From: Archaeoglobus_B sp964471215 | GTDB taxonomy: Archaea > Halobacteriota > Archaeoglobi > Archaeoglobales > Archaeoglobaceae | Direction: 5' to 3' | NCBI GenBank assembly: GCA_964471215.1 | Contig: CAYYFC010000020.1 | Coordinates: forward strand, 1-28,143 | DNA: 28,143 bases | Program-made: the position numbers and the translations under genes | Notes under the pieces: generated by a model | What the model was told of the DNA's origin: nothing | Databases searched by the model: none | The model's input: only the letters and a program-made list of their open reading frames with translations | In this document: piece after piece, positions 1 through 7,237 of the stretch | How the letters are laid out: each line of letters begins with the position of its first letter | Position numbering within the stretch: position 1 is the first letter of the stretch

Positions 1-25
1 TGTGTACATATGGTGAAAATAGGTG

Positions 26-712
26 ATGAATTTTGGATTAAGCAGAGCCATTAGGAACTGTGATAAGAATGCAATTATAGCTGAGATAAAAATACATTCG
101 CCAAAATATGGTGATTTATTAAAAAATAGAGACCCATTCGACATTTTAAGAGCTTACGAGAGAGCTGGAGCAGTTGGAATTTCATATATAACTGAATCTA
201 AGTATTTCAAAGGTGACTTTGAACTGTTTAAAAAAATATGCAAAGAAAGTCATCTACCGGTTTTAAGAAAGGATTTCATAACGAGTAAAGGAGAAATAGA
301 GAGAACTGCAGAAGCTGAAGGTTCCGCAGTTCTATTAATAGCAAGGATTCTAAAGAATAAAACTGCTGAATTTGTTGATTTTGCGTTGGAGCATGGATTA
401 GATACGTTAGTTGAAGTTCATACCATTGATGATCTTAAAATAGCAATAAATACGAATTCTACAATGATAGGTATAAACAATCGTGATATATTTAAGCTTG
501 AAATAGATGATGGAAATGTAATACTTACTCAAAGATTGGCACCTCTTATACCGGATAAATTTGTTAAAGTAAGTGAAAGCGGAATATCAAGCTTAGAGGA
601 CTTAAAAATAGCTTTAAAGTTTGCGGATGCAGTTCTCATTGGAACGGCTTTTATGAAGGCTGAAGATCCTGAAAGAGTTGTTAGAACTTTTGTGGAGGCA
701 AAATTATGCTGA
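26..712 (+). CDS. trpC: Indole-3-glycerol phosphate synthase TrpC
   Basis: Closes the indole ring: converts carboxyphenylaminodeoxyribulose phosphate to indole-3-glycerol phosphate, the fourth step of tryptophan synthesis, in the cytosol. The protein is a short single (beta/alpha)8 barrel of 228 residues. Visible family motifs are AEIKIHSPKYG with the N-terminal catalytic Lys, LRKDFI, a central EVH, IGINNRDI and the phosphate-binding VSESGI. The start is ATG at 26; the GTG at 23 is in frame and possible. A GGTGA at 12-16 is a plausible ribosome site for the ATG. First visible gene of the trp run; it overlaps trpD by 7 bases. An open frame entering from the left edge ends at 54 (codons from position 1 to a TAG), so an upstream gene may overlap trpC. 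The length fits the short Thermococcales TrpC rather than the 250-260 residues of many bacteria. Confidence 0.96.
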   Translation: MNFGLSRAIRNCDKNAIIAEIKIHSPKYGDLLKNRDPFDILRAYERAGAVGISYITESKYFKGDFELFKKICKESHLPVLRKDFITSKGEIERTAEAEGSAVLLIARILKNKTAEFVDFALEHGLDTLVEVHTIDDLKIAINTNSTMIGINNRDIFKLEIDDGNVILTQRLAPLIPDKFVKVSESGISSLEDLKIALKFADAVLIGTAFMKAEDPERVVRTFVEAKLC

Positions 713-1680
713 GCAAGATAGTTGAACGACAAAATCTTAGTTTTGAAGAAGCATATGAGCTATTTAACATACTTTTGAACGAAAGTGATGTAAGGATTGC
801 AGCATATCTTGCAGCAATACAAACTAAAGGATATACAGCTGAAGAATTGGCTGGATTTGCTAAAGCTATGAGAGATAAAGCCATTAAAGTTGATTTAGGT
901 ACCGTATGTGATACATGTGGGACTGGTGGAGATGGTTTTTCAACTATAAACGTAAGTACAGCTTCAGCTCTAATCCTCTCATGCTTTAAGAGGGTTGCAA
1001 AGCATGGTAACGTTTCAATAACATCAAAAAGTGGTTCTGCGAATGTACTAGACGCTTTAGGTATTAAGATTGATTTAGAACCGGATATAGTAAAAGAAGT
1101 AATTAACAAGACAAATTTTGCTTTCTTGTTTGCTCCGTTATATCATAAAGCTCTCAAGAGAATAATGCCTGTTAGAAAGGAATTAAAGATAAAAACGATA
1201 TTTAATGTTCTTGGACCATTAGCAAACCCAGCTAATCCAAAATATCAGATAGTAGGTGTAAATTCTGAAGATTTAGTAGATAAAGTAGCTGAGGCTCTAA
1301 GTCTTCTTGGAGTTAAGAGAGCAGTAGTTGTTCATGGTAGTGGTTTAGATGAAGTAAATCCAAAAGATAAAACAATAGTTGCTGAAGTCGATGATAGTGG
1401 TATAGATAGATATACGATTACTCCAAAAGATTTTGGCTTAGATATAGTTAAGATAGTACCATGTAACAGTCCAGAAGAGAGTGCAAAAAGAATAGAGGCA
1501 GTTCTGTCCGGTAGAGGTTCTAAAGAAGACAGAAACTTTATAGTGATTAATGCTGCTATGGCGCTCTACTCCACGGGATTTGAAGATTTAAAAGAGTGTA
1601 AGGAGCTAGTGGAGTCTGTTTTAGGCAGTATCGCCCTAAGAAAACTGGAGGAGATAAGAAATGCTTGTCCAAAAGCTTGA
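706..1680 (+). CDS. trpD: Anthranilate phosphoribosyltransferase TrpD
   Basis: Transfers phosphoribosyl from PRPP to anthranilate, the second step of tryptophan synthesis. 324 residues, normal for the family. The PRPP-binding glycine-rich loop CGTGGDGFSTINVST lies near residues 69-83, followed by KHGNVSITSKSGSANVL (anthranilate and Mg/PRPP contacts) and NVLGPLANPANP, all typical of the class IV phosphoribosyltransferase fold. The ATG lies inside the end of trpC (overlap 706-712) with GGAGG about 9 bases upstream, so translation is probably coupled. It overlaps trpE by 20 bases. Confidence 0.97.
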   Translation: MLSKIVERQNLSFEEAYELFNILLNESDVRIAAYLAAIQTKGYTAEELAGFAKAMRDKAIKVDLGTVCDTCGTGGDGFSTINVSTASALILSCFKRVAKHGNVSITSKSGSANVLDALGIKIDLEPDIVKEVINKTNFAFLFAPLYHKALKRIMPVRKELKIKTIFNVLGPLANPANPKYQIVGVNSEDLVDKVAEALSLLGVKRAVVVHGSGLDEVNPKDKTIVAEVDDSGIDRYTITPKDFGLDIVKIVPCNSPEESAKRIEAVLSGRGSKEDRNFIVINAAMALYSTGFEDLKECKELVESVLGSIALRKLEEIRNACPKA

Positions 1681-2968
1681 TTATGTAAGTCCTCTAAAGC
1701 TTTATAATATCATAAGAGAAGAATGTGATTTACCTTTCATACTGGAATCAGCCGGAAAACACGAAAGAAAAGCCAGATATACGTATATATCTGCGGATCC
1801 ACAATTTATAGTTGAAATAGATGGGAAAGGAACTAGAGTGGATGGAAAGAAAGTTTCAAATGAAACAAACCCATTTAAGGCTTTAAAGGAACTTTTTGAG
1901 ATAAAGATGAACGGGGAGCGATTTATGGGTGGTTTTGTTGGGTATATTGCCTATGACGCTGTTCACAACTTTATAGATGGTACTATAGATGAACCCTCAG
2001 TTTTTGGATACTATGAAGATGTTTTTGTATATGATCATATATCAAACTCATTCTACTATCTTTCTATAGGAAACGATTCTAAAGATGCTGAAAGGTTGGT
2101 TAGGAAAGCTAAAAGAACGAAGATTGAAGATGAAGAAGGTGGGTCTGAAGTTTTAAGATGTGATGCTAACAAGGAAGAGTTCATAGATATGGTTCTAAAA
2201 GCTAAAGACTATATATTTGTTGGAGACGCTTTTCAAATAGTTCTTTCAAGGGAATATGAAATTAATACCGATCTATCACCATTTCAAATATATAGAAATC
2301 TGAGATCAATAAATCCTAGTCCTTACATGTTTCTTTTAGAATTTGGAAAAGATATAGTTGGTTCTTCTCCTGAAACGATGGCATCCGTTGAAGGAAATAT
2401 AGTTAAGATAAATCCAATCGCAGGGACTGCTCCAAGAGGTAAAAATAGAAAAGAGGATGAGGAAATAGCTAAGGCGTTACTATTAGATGAAAAAGAAAGA
2501 GCAGAACATGTTATGCTTGTAGATCTGGCAAGAAACGATGTTAGAAGAGTTAGTAAGGCTGGAACTGTTAAAGTTACTATGTTCATGGAAGTTATAAAAT
2601 ATAGTCATGTCCAGCATATAGAAAGTGAAGTGGTTGGAATACTTGATGATAATAAAACTGCGTTTGATGCAATGGAGGCAGCATTTCCAGCTGGTACACT
2701 CACTGGGGCTCCAAAAATTAGAGCAATGGAAATAATCGATGAACTTGAAAAGTCAAAAAGAAGAGTTTACGGTGGATGTGTTGGCTATTTCTCAGTTAAT
2801 GGATGGGCAGATATGGCAATAGCAATTAGAATGGCTGAGATAGATGATGTTTGTAGAGTTAGAGCTGGAGCTGGAATTGTTGCAGATTCAAATCCAGAAA
2901 AGGAGTTTTTAGAAACTGAAAGGAAGATGTCAGCTGTTATGAGTGCTTTAAGGATTGGAGGTGACTAA
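1661..2968 (+). CDS. trpE: Anthranilate synthase component I TrpE
   Basis: Chorismate-using subunit of anthranilate synthase; pairs with TrpG, which supplies ammonia. 435 residues. The N-terminal region has FILESAGKHERKARYTYI, the LES element that in this family forms the tryptophan feedback pocket. The C-terminal chorismate-binding domain shows SSPETMASVEGN, PIAGTAPRGKNRKEDEE, DLARNDVRRV, FPAGTLTGAPKIRAMEII and GCVGYFSVNG, with the catalytic and Mg-binding Glu/Arg context intact. This separates it from PabB only by context: it lies inside a complete trp operon. GGAGGAG lies about 10 bases before the ATG; the start overlaps trpD by 20 bases. Feedback inhibition is inferred from the motif, not shown. 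Confidence 0.96.
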   Translation: MLVQKLDYVSPLKLYNIIREECDLPFILESAGKHERKARYTYISADPQFIVEIDGKGTRVDGKKVSNETNPFKALKELFEIKMNGERFMGGFVGYIAYDAVHNFIDGTIDEPSVFGYYEDVFVYDHISNSFYYLSIGNDSKDAERLVRKAKRTKIEDEEGGSEVLRCDANKEEFIDMVLKAKDYIFVGDAFQIVLSREYEINTDLSPFQIYRNLRSINPSPYMFLLEFGKDIVGSSPETMASVEGNIVKINPIAGTAPRGKNRKEDEEIAKALLLDEKERAEHVMLVDLARNDVRRVSKAGTVKVTMFMEVIKYSHVQHIESEVVGILDDNKTAFDAMEAAFPAGTLTGAPKIRAMEIIDELEKSKRRVYGGCVGYFSVNGWADMAIAIRMAEIDDVCRVRAGAGIVADSNPEKEFLETERKMSAVMSALRIGGD

Positions 2969-2969
2969 A

Positions 2970-3548
2970 ATGATTTTACTTATAGATAATAGGGATTCAT
3001 TTGTATGGAATCTTGCAGAATATGCATCAATATTTGATTATATCAAAGTAGTTCCAAACACTATATCGTTAGCAGAGGTTAAGAAGATTAATCCAGATGG
3101 TATAATTGTATCTCCTGGTCCTGGTTCTCCAGATAAGAGAAGAGATGTAGGTAATTGTCCAGAAATCGTGCTTGAAATGGACGTCCCCATATTAGGTGTA
3201 TGCTTAGGACATCAAATAATTGGTTACGTCTTTGGTGGTAAAGTTGGAAGAGTAAAGCCTGTTCATGGAAAAGCAAGCATTGTTAGGCATGACGGAAAGA
3301 CTATTTTTAAAGATGTTAAAAATCCACTCAGAGCTGGTAGATATCACTCCTTAGCCGTACTTAAGGTTCCTAAAGGCTTTGAAGTTTCGGCAATGTCAGA
3401 GGATGGTATAATTATGGGAATTAGACATAAAAAGAGACCTATAGAGGGTGTTCAGTTTCATCCCGAAAGTGTTTTAACAGAATTTGAGAGTGGTGATGGT
3501 TTAAAAATTGTAAAGAACTTTGTCGATATGTGTAAAGGGAGGATATAA
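2970..3548 (+). CDS. trpG: Anthranilate synthase component II, glutamine amidotransferase TrpG
   Basis: Hydrolyses glutamine and feeds ammonia to TrpE. 192 residues, a stand-alone class I amidotransferase. The nucleophile is Cys78 in GVCLGHQ, and the His/Glu of the triad are in VQFHPES near the C-terminus; the oxyanion loop is SPGPGSP at 48-54. The ATG at 2970 is chosen over the earlier frame opening at 2955 because it sits 5 bases after a full GGAGGTGA site (2957-2964) and gives the canonical MILLIDNRDSF start. It begins one base after the trpE stop. Confidence 0.96.
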   Translation: MILLIDNRDSFVWNLAEYASIFDYIKVVPNTISLAEVKKINPDGIIVSPGPGSPDKRRDVGNCPEIVLEMDVPILGVCLGHQIIGYVFGGKVGRVKPVHGKASIVRHDGKTIFKDVKNPLRAGRYHSLAVLKVPKGFEVSAMSEDGIIMGIRHKKRPIEGVQFHPESVLTEFESGDGLKIVKNFVDMCKGRI

Positions 3549-3549
3549 A

Positions 3550-4176
3550 ATGTTTATAAAAATCTGTGGAATTAAAAGCGAAGAGGAGTTAAGAATTGTT
3601 GAAAAATATGCAGATGTAACAGGAGTAGTAGTTAAGTGTGAGTCTAAACGTTGTCTTAACCTTGACAAAGCTAAAGAACTTATTAGTTTTGCAAATATTC
3701 CGGTTTTTGTAGTATCAACTCTTAATAATTTTAATGATTGGGCTGATATAATAGAAAAAACTAGTAGTAGTTTTATTCAAATTCATACAGATTCAATAAG
3801 TCCAAAGGATGTTGAAAGGATTAAATCAGAATTTGGAGTATTTGTTATGAAAGCGTTTAAAGTTCCTAAAAAAAGCAAAGATCCGGTTAAAGATGCTGAA
3901 AAACTTATTAGTAAAATTGAAAATTATGAAATAGATAGAATATTGCTTGATACTGGAAAAGGAAGTGGGATTGTACATGATCATAGAGTAAGTAAAATTA
4001 TCGCAGAAGAATTTGATATCGTGCTCGCTGGAGGTTTAAATCCAGAGAATGTTGCCGATATTGTTAAATACGTTAAACCTTTCGGTGTAGATGTTTCGAG
4101 TGGAGTTGAAAGAAATGGTAGAAAAGATAGAGAACTAATTAAAAAATTTATTAACGCCTTGGAGGAATTTAGATGA
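3550..4176 (+). CDS. trpF: Phosphoribosylanthranilate isomerase TrpF
   Basis: Amadori isomerisation of phosphoribosylanthranilate, third step of the pathway. 208 residues, (beta/alpha)8 barrel. The catalytic Cys is in the N-terminal FIKICGI; the catalytic Asp lies in LLDTGKGSG, followed by the phosphate-binding LAGGLNPENV and GVDVSSGVE. The ATG at 3550 is chosen because GGGAGG (3538-3543) lies just upstream and the protein then begins directly with MFIKICGI; the longer frame from 3520 would add ten residues overlapping trpG. Separate trpC and trpF genes contrast with the fused TrpCF of enteric bacteria. Overlaps trpB by ATGA. Confidence 0.96.
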   Translation: MFIKICGIKSEEELRIVEKYADVTGVVVKCESKRCLNLDKAKELISFANIPVFVVSTLNNFNDWADIIEKTSSSFIQIHTDSISPKDVERIKSEFGVFVMKAFKVPKKSKDPVKDAEKLISKIENYEIDRILLDTGKGSGIVHDHRVSKIIAEEFDIVLAGGLNPENVADIVKYVKPFGVDVSSGVERNGRKDRELIKKFINALEEFR

Positions 4177-5351
4177 AATTTGGAGAATTTGGTGGACAAT
4201 TTGTTCCAGAAGTCTTGATACCTCCACTTAGAGAGTTAGAAAGAGAATATAAGCGGTTAAAAAAAGATAAAGAGTTTCAGAAAGAACTTGATTACTATCT
4301 CAGAAATTATGCTGGGCGGCCTACACCACTATATTTTGCTAAGAATCTGACTAAAAAATTAGGAGGAGCGAAGATATACTTAAAGAGAGAAGATCTATTA
4401 CATGGAGGAGCACATAAAATAAATAATACAGTTGGACAAGCTTTGCTTGCTAAAAAAATGGGTAAAACACGACTTATAGCAGAGACTGGGGCTGGACAAC
4501 ATGGTGTTGCGACAGCAATTGCTGGAGCTTTGTTAGGCCTAAAGGTTGACATATACATGGGTACTGAAGACGTTGAAAGACAAAAGATGAACGTCTTTAG
4601 GATGAAACTGCTTGGAGCGGAAGTTCATCCAGTTGAAAGTGGAAGTAAAACATTAAAAGATGCAATAAATGAAGCTTTGAGAGATTGGGTTGCAACTTTT
4701 GAATACACTCATTACTTAATTGGTTCTGTTGTAGGACCCCATCCATATCCTACAATTGTAAGAGACTTTCAATCTATTATAGGCAAGGAAACTAAGAAGC
4801 AGATACTTGAAATAGAAGGTGTTTTACCAGATGTAATAGTTGCATGTGTTGGAGGCGGAAGTAATGCTATAGGGATATTTTATCCGTTTATAAACGACAG
4901 AGTTAGACTAATTGGAGTAGAAGCTGCTGGAAAAGGTATTGAAACTGGAAAACACTCAGCATCATTAGTTGCTGGAGAAAAAGGCATTTTACATGGTATG
5001 CTTTCATATTTCTTACAGGATGAGGATGGTCAAATAGCTACAACACATAGCATAGCTCCTGGCTTGGATTATCCTGGAGTTGGACCAGAACATGCATATT
5101 TAAAGGAGATTGGAAGGGCAGAATACGTTGCCGTTACCGATGAACAAGCTTTAAGGGCTTTTATTGAGCTATCAAGAACTGAAGGTATTTTACCAGCATT
5201 AGAATCCGCTCATGCTTTAGCCTATGCTATGAAATTAGCTAAGGAGATGAGTAGAGATGAGATAATAATTGTTAATCTATCTGGTAGAGGGGATAAGGAT
5301 TTAGGAATAGTAATGGAGGCGTTAACATGTTCAAATCTCCAGCTCTTATAA
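4173..5351 (+). CDS. trpB: Tryptophan synthase beta chain TrpB (TrpB1 type)
   Basis: PLP enzyme that condenses indole with serine to tryptophan, in an alpha2beta2 complex with TrpA. 392 residues. The PLP lysine is Lys82 in HGGAHKINN and the catalytic Glu is Glu104 in AETGAGQHG, the same numbering as Pyrococcus furiosus TrpB. The phosphate-binding GGGSNAIG lies in the middle, and SGRGDKD near the end marks the TrpB1 class that works with TrpA, as opposed to the longer stand-alone TrpB2. From memory the Pyrococcus sequence lines up along the entire length. ATG overlaps the trpF stop (ATGA); GGAGG lies upstream. Overlaps trpA by 25 bases. Confidence 0.98.
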   Translation: MKFGEFGGQFVPEVLIPPLRELEREYKRLKKDKEFQKELDYYLRNYAGRPTPLYFAKNLTKKLGGAKIYLKREDLLHGGAHKINNTVGQALLAKKMGKTRLIAETGAGQHGVATAIAGALLGLKVDIYMGTEDVERQKMNVFRMKLLGAEVHPVESGSKTLKDAINEALRDWVATFEYTHYLIGSVVGPHPYPTIVRDFQSIIGKETKKQILEIEGVLPDVIVACVGGGSNAIGIFYPFINDRVRLIGVEAAGKGIETGKHSASLVAGEKGILHGMLSYFLQDEDGQIATTHSIAPGLDYPGVGPEHAYLKEIGRAEYVAVTDEQALRAFIELSRTEGILPALESAHALAYAMKLAKEMSRDEIIIVNLSGRGDKDLGIVMEALTCSNLQLL

Positions 5352-6085
5352 CATTTATAACTGCTGGAGATCCTAACATAAAGGCAACTTTAAAGTTTTT
5401 GCTTGCCTTAGATGAATATGCAGATGTAATAGAGCTAGGAATACCATTCAGTGATCCTATGGCTGATGGAAGGACTATTCAAAAAGCTAATTATAGAGCT
5501 TTAAAAGCTGGAACAAAAGTTTCAGATGTCTTTAAAGTTATTAAGGAGTTTAGAGAATATTCTGATACGCCAATTGTCTTAATGACATACTATAATCCTG
5601 TTTACAGGAGGAGTATTGAGAGATTTATAAAAGAAGCGAAAGATTCTGGAATAAATGGAATGATAGTTGTTGATTTACCTTTAGAAGAGGCCAATGAATA
5701 TCTAAGTATCTGTGAACGATATGATATTGGAACAATATTTCTAGCAGCTCCAAATACCCCTATTGATAGGCTTAGAATGATAGATGAAGCTAGTTCAGCG
5801 TTTGTTTACTTAATCTCACTTTACGGAACTACTGGAGCAAGAGATAAGATTTCTCAGCTAGCCTTCGATCTACTTAAGAAAGCTAAAGCGGTATGCAAAA
5901 AACCTCTTGCTGTTGGATTTGGGGTATCTAAAGCTGAACACGTTAAAGAACTTATAAAGGCGGGAGCAGATGGTGTTGTTGTAGGAAGCGCTCTTGTAGA
6001 GATAATAGAAAAGTATGGGGAAAATGCTGAAGACATGCTTAAAGAAAAGGTTAGGGAGTTAAAAAGCGGTTGTAAAGTAGAATAA
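5327..6085 (+). CDS. trpA: Tryptophan synthase alpha chain TrpA
   Basis: Splits indole-3-glycerol phosphate to indole and glyceraldehyde-3-phosphate and channels indole to TrpB. 252 residues. The catalytic pair is Glu36 (VIELGIPFSDP) and Asp47 (MADGRTIQ). Arg follows DG where bacteria have Pro; a basic residue there is what I recall for Thermococcales TrpA, so I do not read it as damage. LYGTTGAR and VGFGVSKAEHV with GVVVGSALV form the phosphate site. The ATG is 7 bases after GGAGG and lies inside trpB. Last gene of the operon; no clear hairpin plus T-run follows it, and a transposase remnant begins only about 20 bases downstream. Confidence 0.97.
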   Translation: MFKSPALITFITAGDPNIKATLKFLLALDEYADVIELGIPFSDPMADGRTIQKANYRALKAGTKVSDVFKVIKEFREYSDTPIVLMTYYNPVYRRSIERFIKEAKDSGINGMIVVDLPLEEANEYLSICERYDIGTIFLAAPNTPIDRLRMIDEASSAFVYLISLYGTTGARDKISQLAFDLLKKAKAVCKKPLAVGFGVSKAEHVKELIKAGADGVVVGSALVEIIEKYGENAEDMLKEKVRELKSGCKVE

Positions 6086-6106
6086 TCTCTCCTACCATAG
6101 TTCCCA

Positions 6107-6319
6107 TCACCCCATTAGCTGATAGAAGTTGAAAGCCAACAGTCCAAGGATGATCTTAACAGCCAGACCTCTTCTGCTCACAGCCCTTATAAACTTCAGT
6201 CCGAAGTTTTCTGCAACTGAAAAGAGGGTTTCGATCTTCTTCCTAACTCTGGAGAGGAATCCGTAGTATTCAGTTTCTTCATCGCTTTTTACCATGTTCT
6301 CCCTTTTCACAAAACTTTG
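6107..6319 (-). pseudogene. C-terminal remnant of a DDE transposase
   Basis: About 70 codons survive on the minus strand, ending at a TGA at 6107-6109 and beginning just after a TAG, so the N-terminal catalytic part is missing. The residues RVRKKIETLFSVAENFG followed by RRGLAVKIILGLLAFNF have the look of the end of IS4/IS5/IS982-like DDE transposases: a basic stretch, the last acidic catalytic residue in KIET, then a hydrophobic helix. Family placement is from pattern only. No intact terminal inverted repeats are visible. It sits directly downstream of trpA, at the edge of the mobile zone. Confidence 0.55.
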
Positions 6320-6613
6320 CTAAGTAAGCATGGGGGGAAGGGATTAGCTTGCTGAAGAGATTATTATAGGTATTCAAAACTATTCCAAAACATTTTTATT
6401 CATACATCTTATCTTTTCTTAGAGTTTTGATCTGTCAAAACCTAATGAAACAAACAAATCCCGTTAAGATACCGTGAGGTAGTTGAGTTGGGAGTCCCCT
6501 GCAGGAACCCTCTCCCCTTAAGCAGGTAGGTGATCAGCAATTATCAAAATGCATTAGCCTTCAACAGCGCTTTTAAAAGCAGGAACTTATCCCCTTAGCT
6601 TTTCAAGCTGAAT

Positions 6614-6632
6614 TATGCTATATTGTAGCATA
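6614..6632. repeat. Inverted repeat TATGCTA-N5-TAGCATA
   Basis: Seven-base arms at 6614-6620 and 6626-6632 with a 5-base spacer. The left half with flank, AATTATGCTA (6611-6620), recurs exactly at 6653-6662, 42 bases on, as the left arm of a second, longer inverted repeat. This looks like a pair of binding sites for one regulator. Confidence 0.55.
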
Positions 6633-6652
6633 GCTTTGGTTCTATAAAAGTA

Positions 6653-6677
6653 AATTATGCTAAAGCTTAGCATAATT
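6653..6677. repeat. Palindrome with core GCTAAAGCTTAGC (candidate operator)
   Basis: Perfect 10-base arms AATTATGCTA (6653-6662) and TAGCATAATT (6668-6677) around a 5-base centre. The 13-base core at 6659-6671 is identical to 7968-7980, in front of the toxin-antitoxin operon. A TATA-like stretch (6701-6710) and the broken 44-codon frame follow. Operator role is inferred. Confidence 0.55.
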
Positions 6678-6725
6678 CTGTAGGGATTCAGTAATCTTCA
6701 TTTTTATTTACGTATGTGAATAAAT

Positions 6726-6860
6726 ATGCCTAGACAAAAGCAGAGAGATTCGCTGGAGAGACAGAAATCAACTCAGTGAGATCAAATCCCATCAAATGTT
6801 GATAAGAACTTTTCAGACATAGTTAAATTATATTATGATTATTGTGATATCAGGCTTTGA
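6726..6860 (+). pseudogene. Relic small ORF with one in-frame TGA
   Basis: An ATG at 6726 opens a frame that runs 17 codons (MPRQKQRDSLERQKSTQ), meets TGA at 6777-6779, and continues in the same frame for 26 sense codons (DQIPSNVDKNFSDIVKLYYD and so on) to TGA at 6858. A TATA-like TTTTTATTTA at 6701-6710 is about 20-25 bases before the ATG, the spacing expected for a leaderless archaeal gene. I do not recognise the product. Read through, it would be a small charged cytosolic protein. It may be a one-mutation pseudogene of the older element, or chance. Confidence 0.3.
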
Positions 6861-6922
6861 TGACTTTAAAAGCTTGAATTTAAACACAGATCAGATCTAG
6901 AAATAGACTAATTGTATTACGT

Positions 6923-7198
6923 ATGATGACTTCATTCCGCCGTGGCAAACCCTCAAAGCAGAATAAAGTTAAATTAACGTTGAGCATAGATAAAAATATT
7001 CTTGAGAGAGCTAGGCGTAAGATACCTAATCTATCGGCATTCTTTGAAATAAAAGTATTAGAGCATTTAAAGCTTAGAAATAGCAATCTGACGGACCCGG
7101 CGGGATTTGAACCCGCGACCTACGGCTTAGAAGGGCTGACTAACAGAGTGAATCTAACAGAGTATTACAGAAATAACAAGCATACATTTATTAAATGA
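6923..7198 (+). pseudogene. N-terminal part of an SSV-type integrase, int(N), ending at an in-frame TGA
   Basis: Begins ATG ATG (6923/6926). Residues about 16-55 (KVKLTLSIDKNILERARRK, then IPNLSAFFEIKVLEHL) look like the small ribbon-helix-helix-like N-terminal domain seen in some archaeal integrases. The next stretch, DPAGFEPATYGLEG, is the translation of the tRNA-Arg 3' half read antisense (att site, 7092-7134). From 7135 the frame continues into element DNA (LTNRVNLTEYYRNNKHTFIK) and stops at TGA 7196-7198. The frame beyond that stop is the same as the 7238-7945 catalytic part, so the full frame 6926-7945 is one integrase of about 340 codons with a single nonsense codon, probably an old TGG. 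The left part is chromosomal (older element), the right part comes from the resident element. Confidence 0.75.
7043..7134. repeat. attL: 92-bp direct repeat with tRNA-Arg 3' half
   Basis: Identical base for base to 9267-9358 (offset 2224). Bases 7092-7134 equal the last 43 bases of the tRNA-Arg gene, from the anticodon loop to the discriminator base. The remaining 49 bases encode the conserved end of int(N). Identity ends abruptly on both sides (7042/9266 and 7135/9359). SSV1 uses a comparable tRNA 3' half as its att site. Confidence 0.9.
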
Positions 7199-7237
7199 CT
7201 TTTTAATAAAATCGATCAATCAACAGCTAAGACGTAT

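Larger units (their letters stand above)
6320..6922. other. Gene-poor relic region left of the integrated element
   Basis: No intact gene longer than about 20 codons is visible. It contains a small hairpin (TTTTGA/TCAAAA at 6425-6440), two related inverted repeats (6614-6632 and 6653-6677), a broken 44-codon frame (6726-6860) and TATA-like stretches. From about 6590 onwards it shares the AGCT-rich base composition of the element at 7135-9358, which suggests it is debris of an older, related element at the same tRNA. Confidence 0.5.

Noticed and set aside
2323..2586. Minus-strand frame within trpE rich in Ser and Leu
   Set aside because: Shadow of trpE; composition is what antisense of a lysine- and glutamate-rich gene gives.
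6470..6570. Possible C-terminal remnant of a TnpB-like protein
   Set aside because: Short readings such as VGSPLQEPSPLKQ vaguely recall such tails, but stops lie close on both sides in every frame and no core motif is present.
7092..7134. A second tRNA-Arg gene at the left att site
   Set aside because: Only the 3' half (43 bases) is present; 7135 onward does not form the anticodon stem, D arm or acceptor 5' strand.
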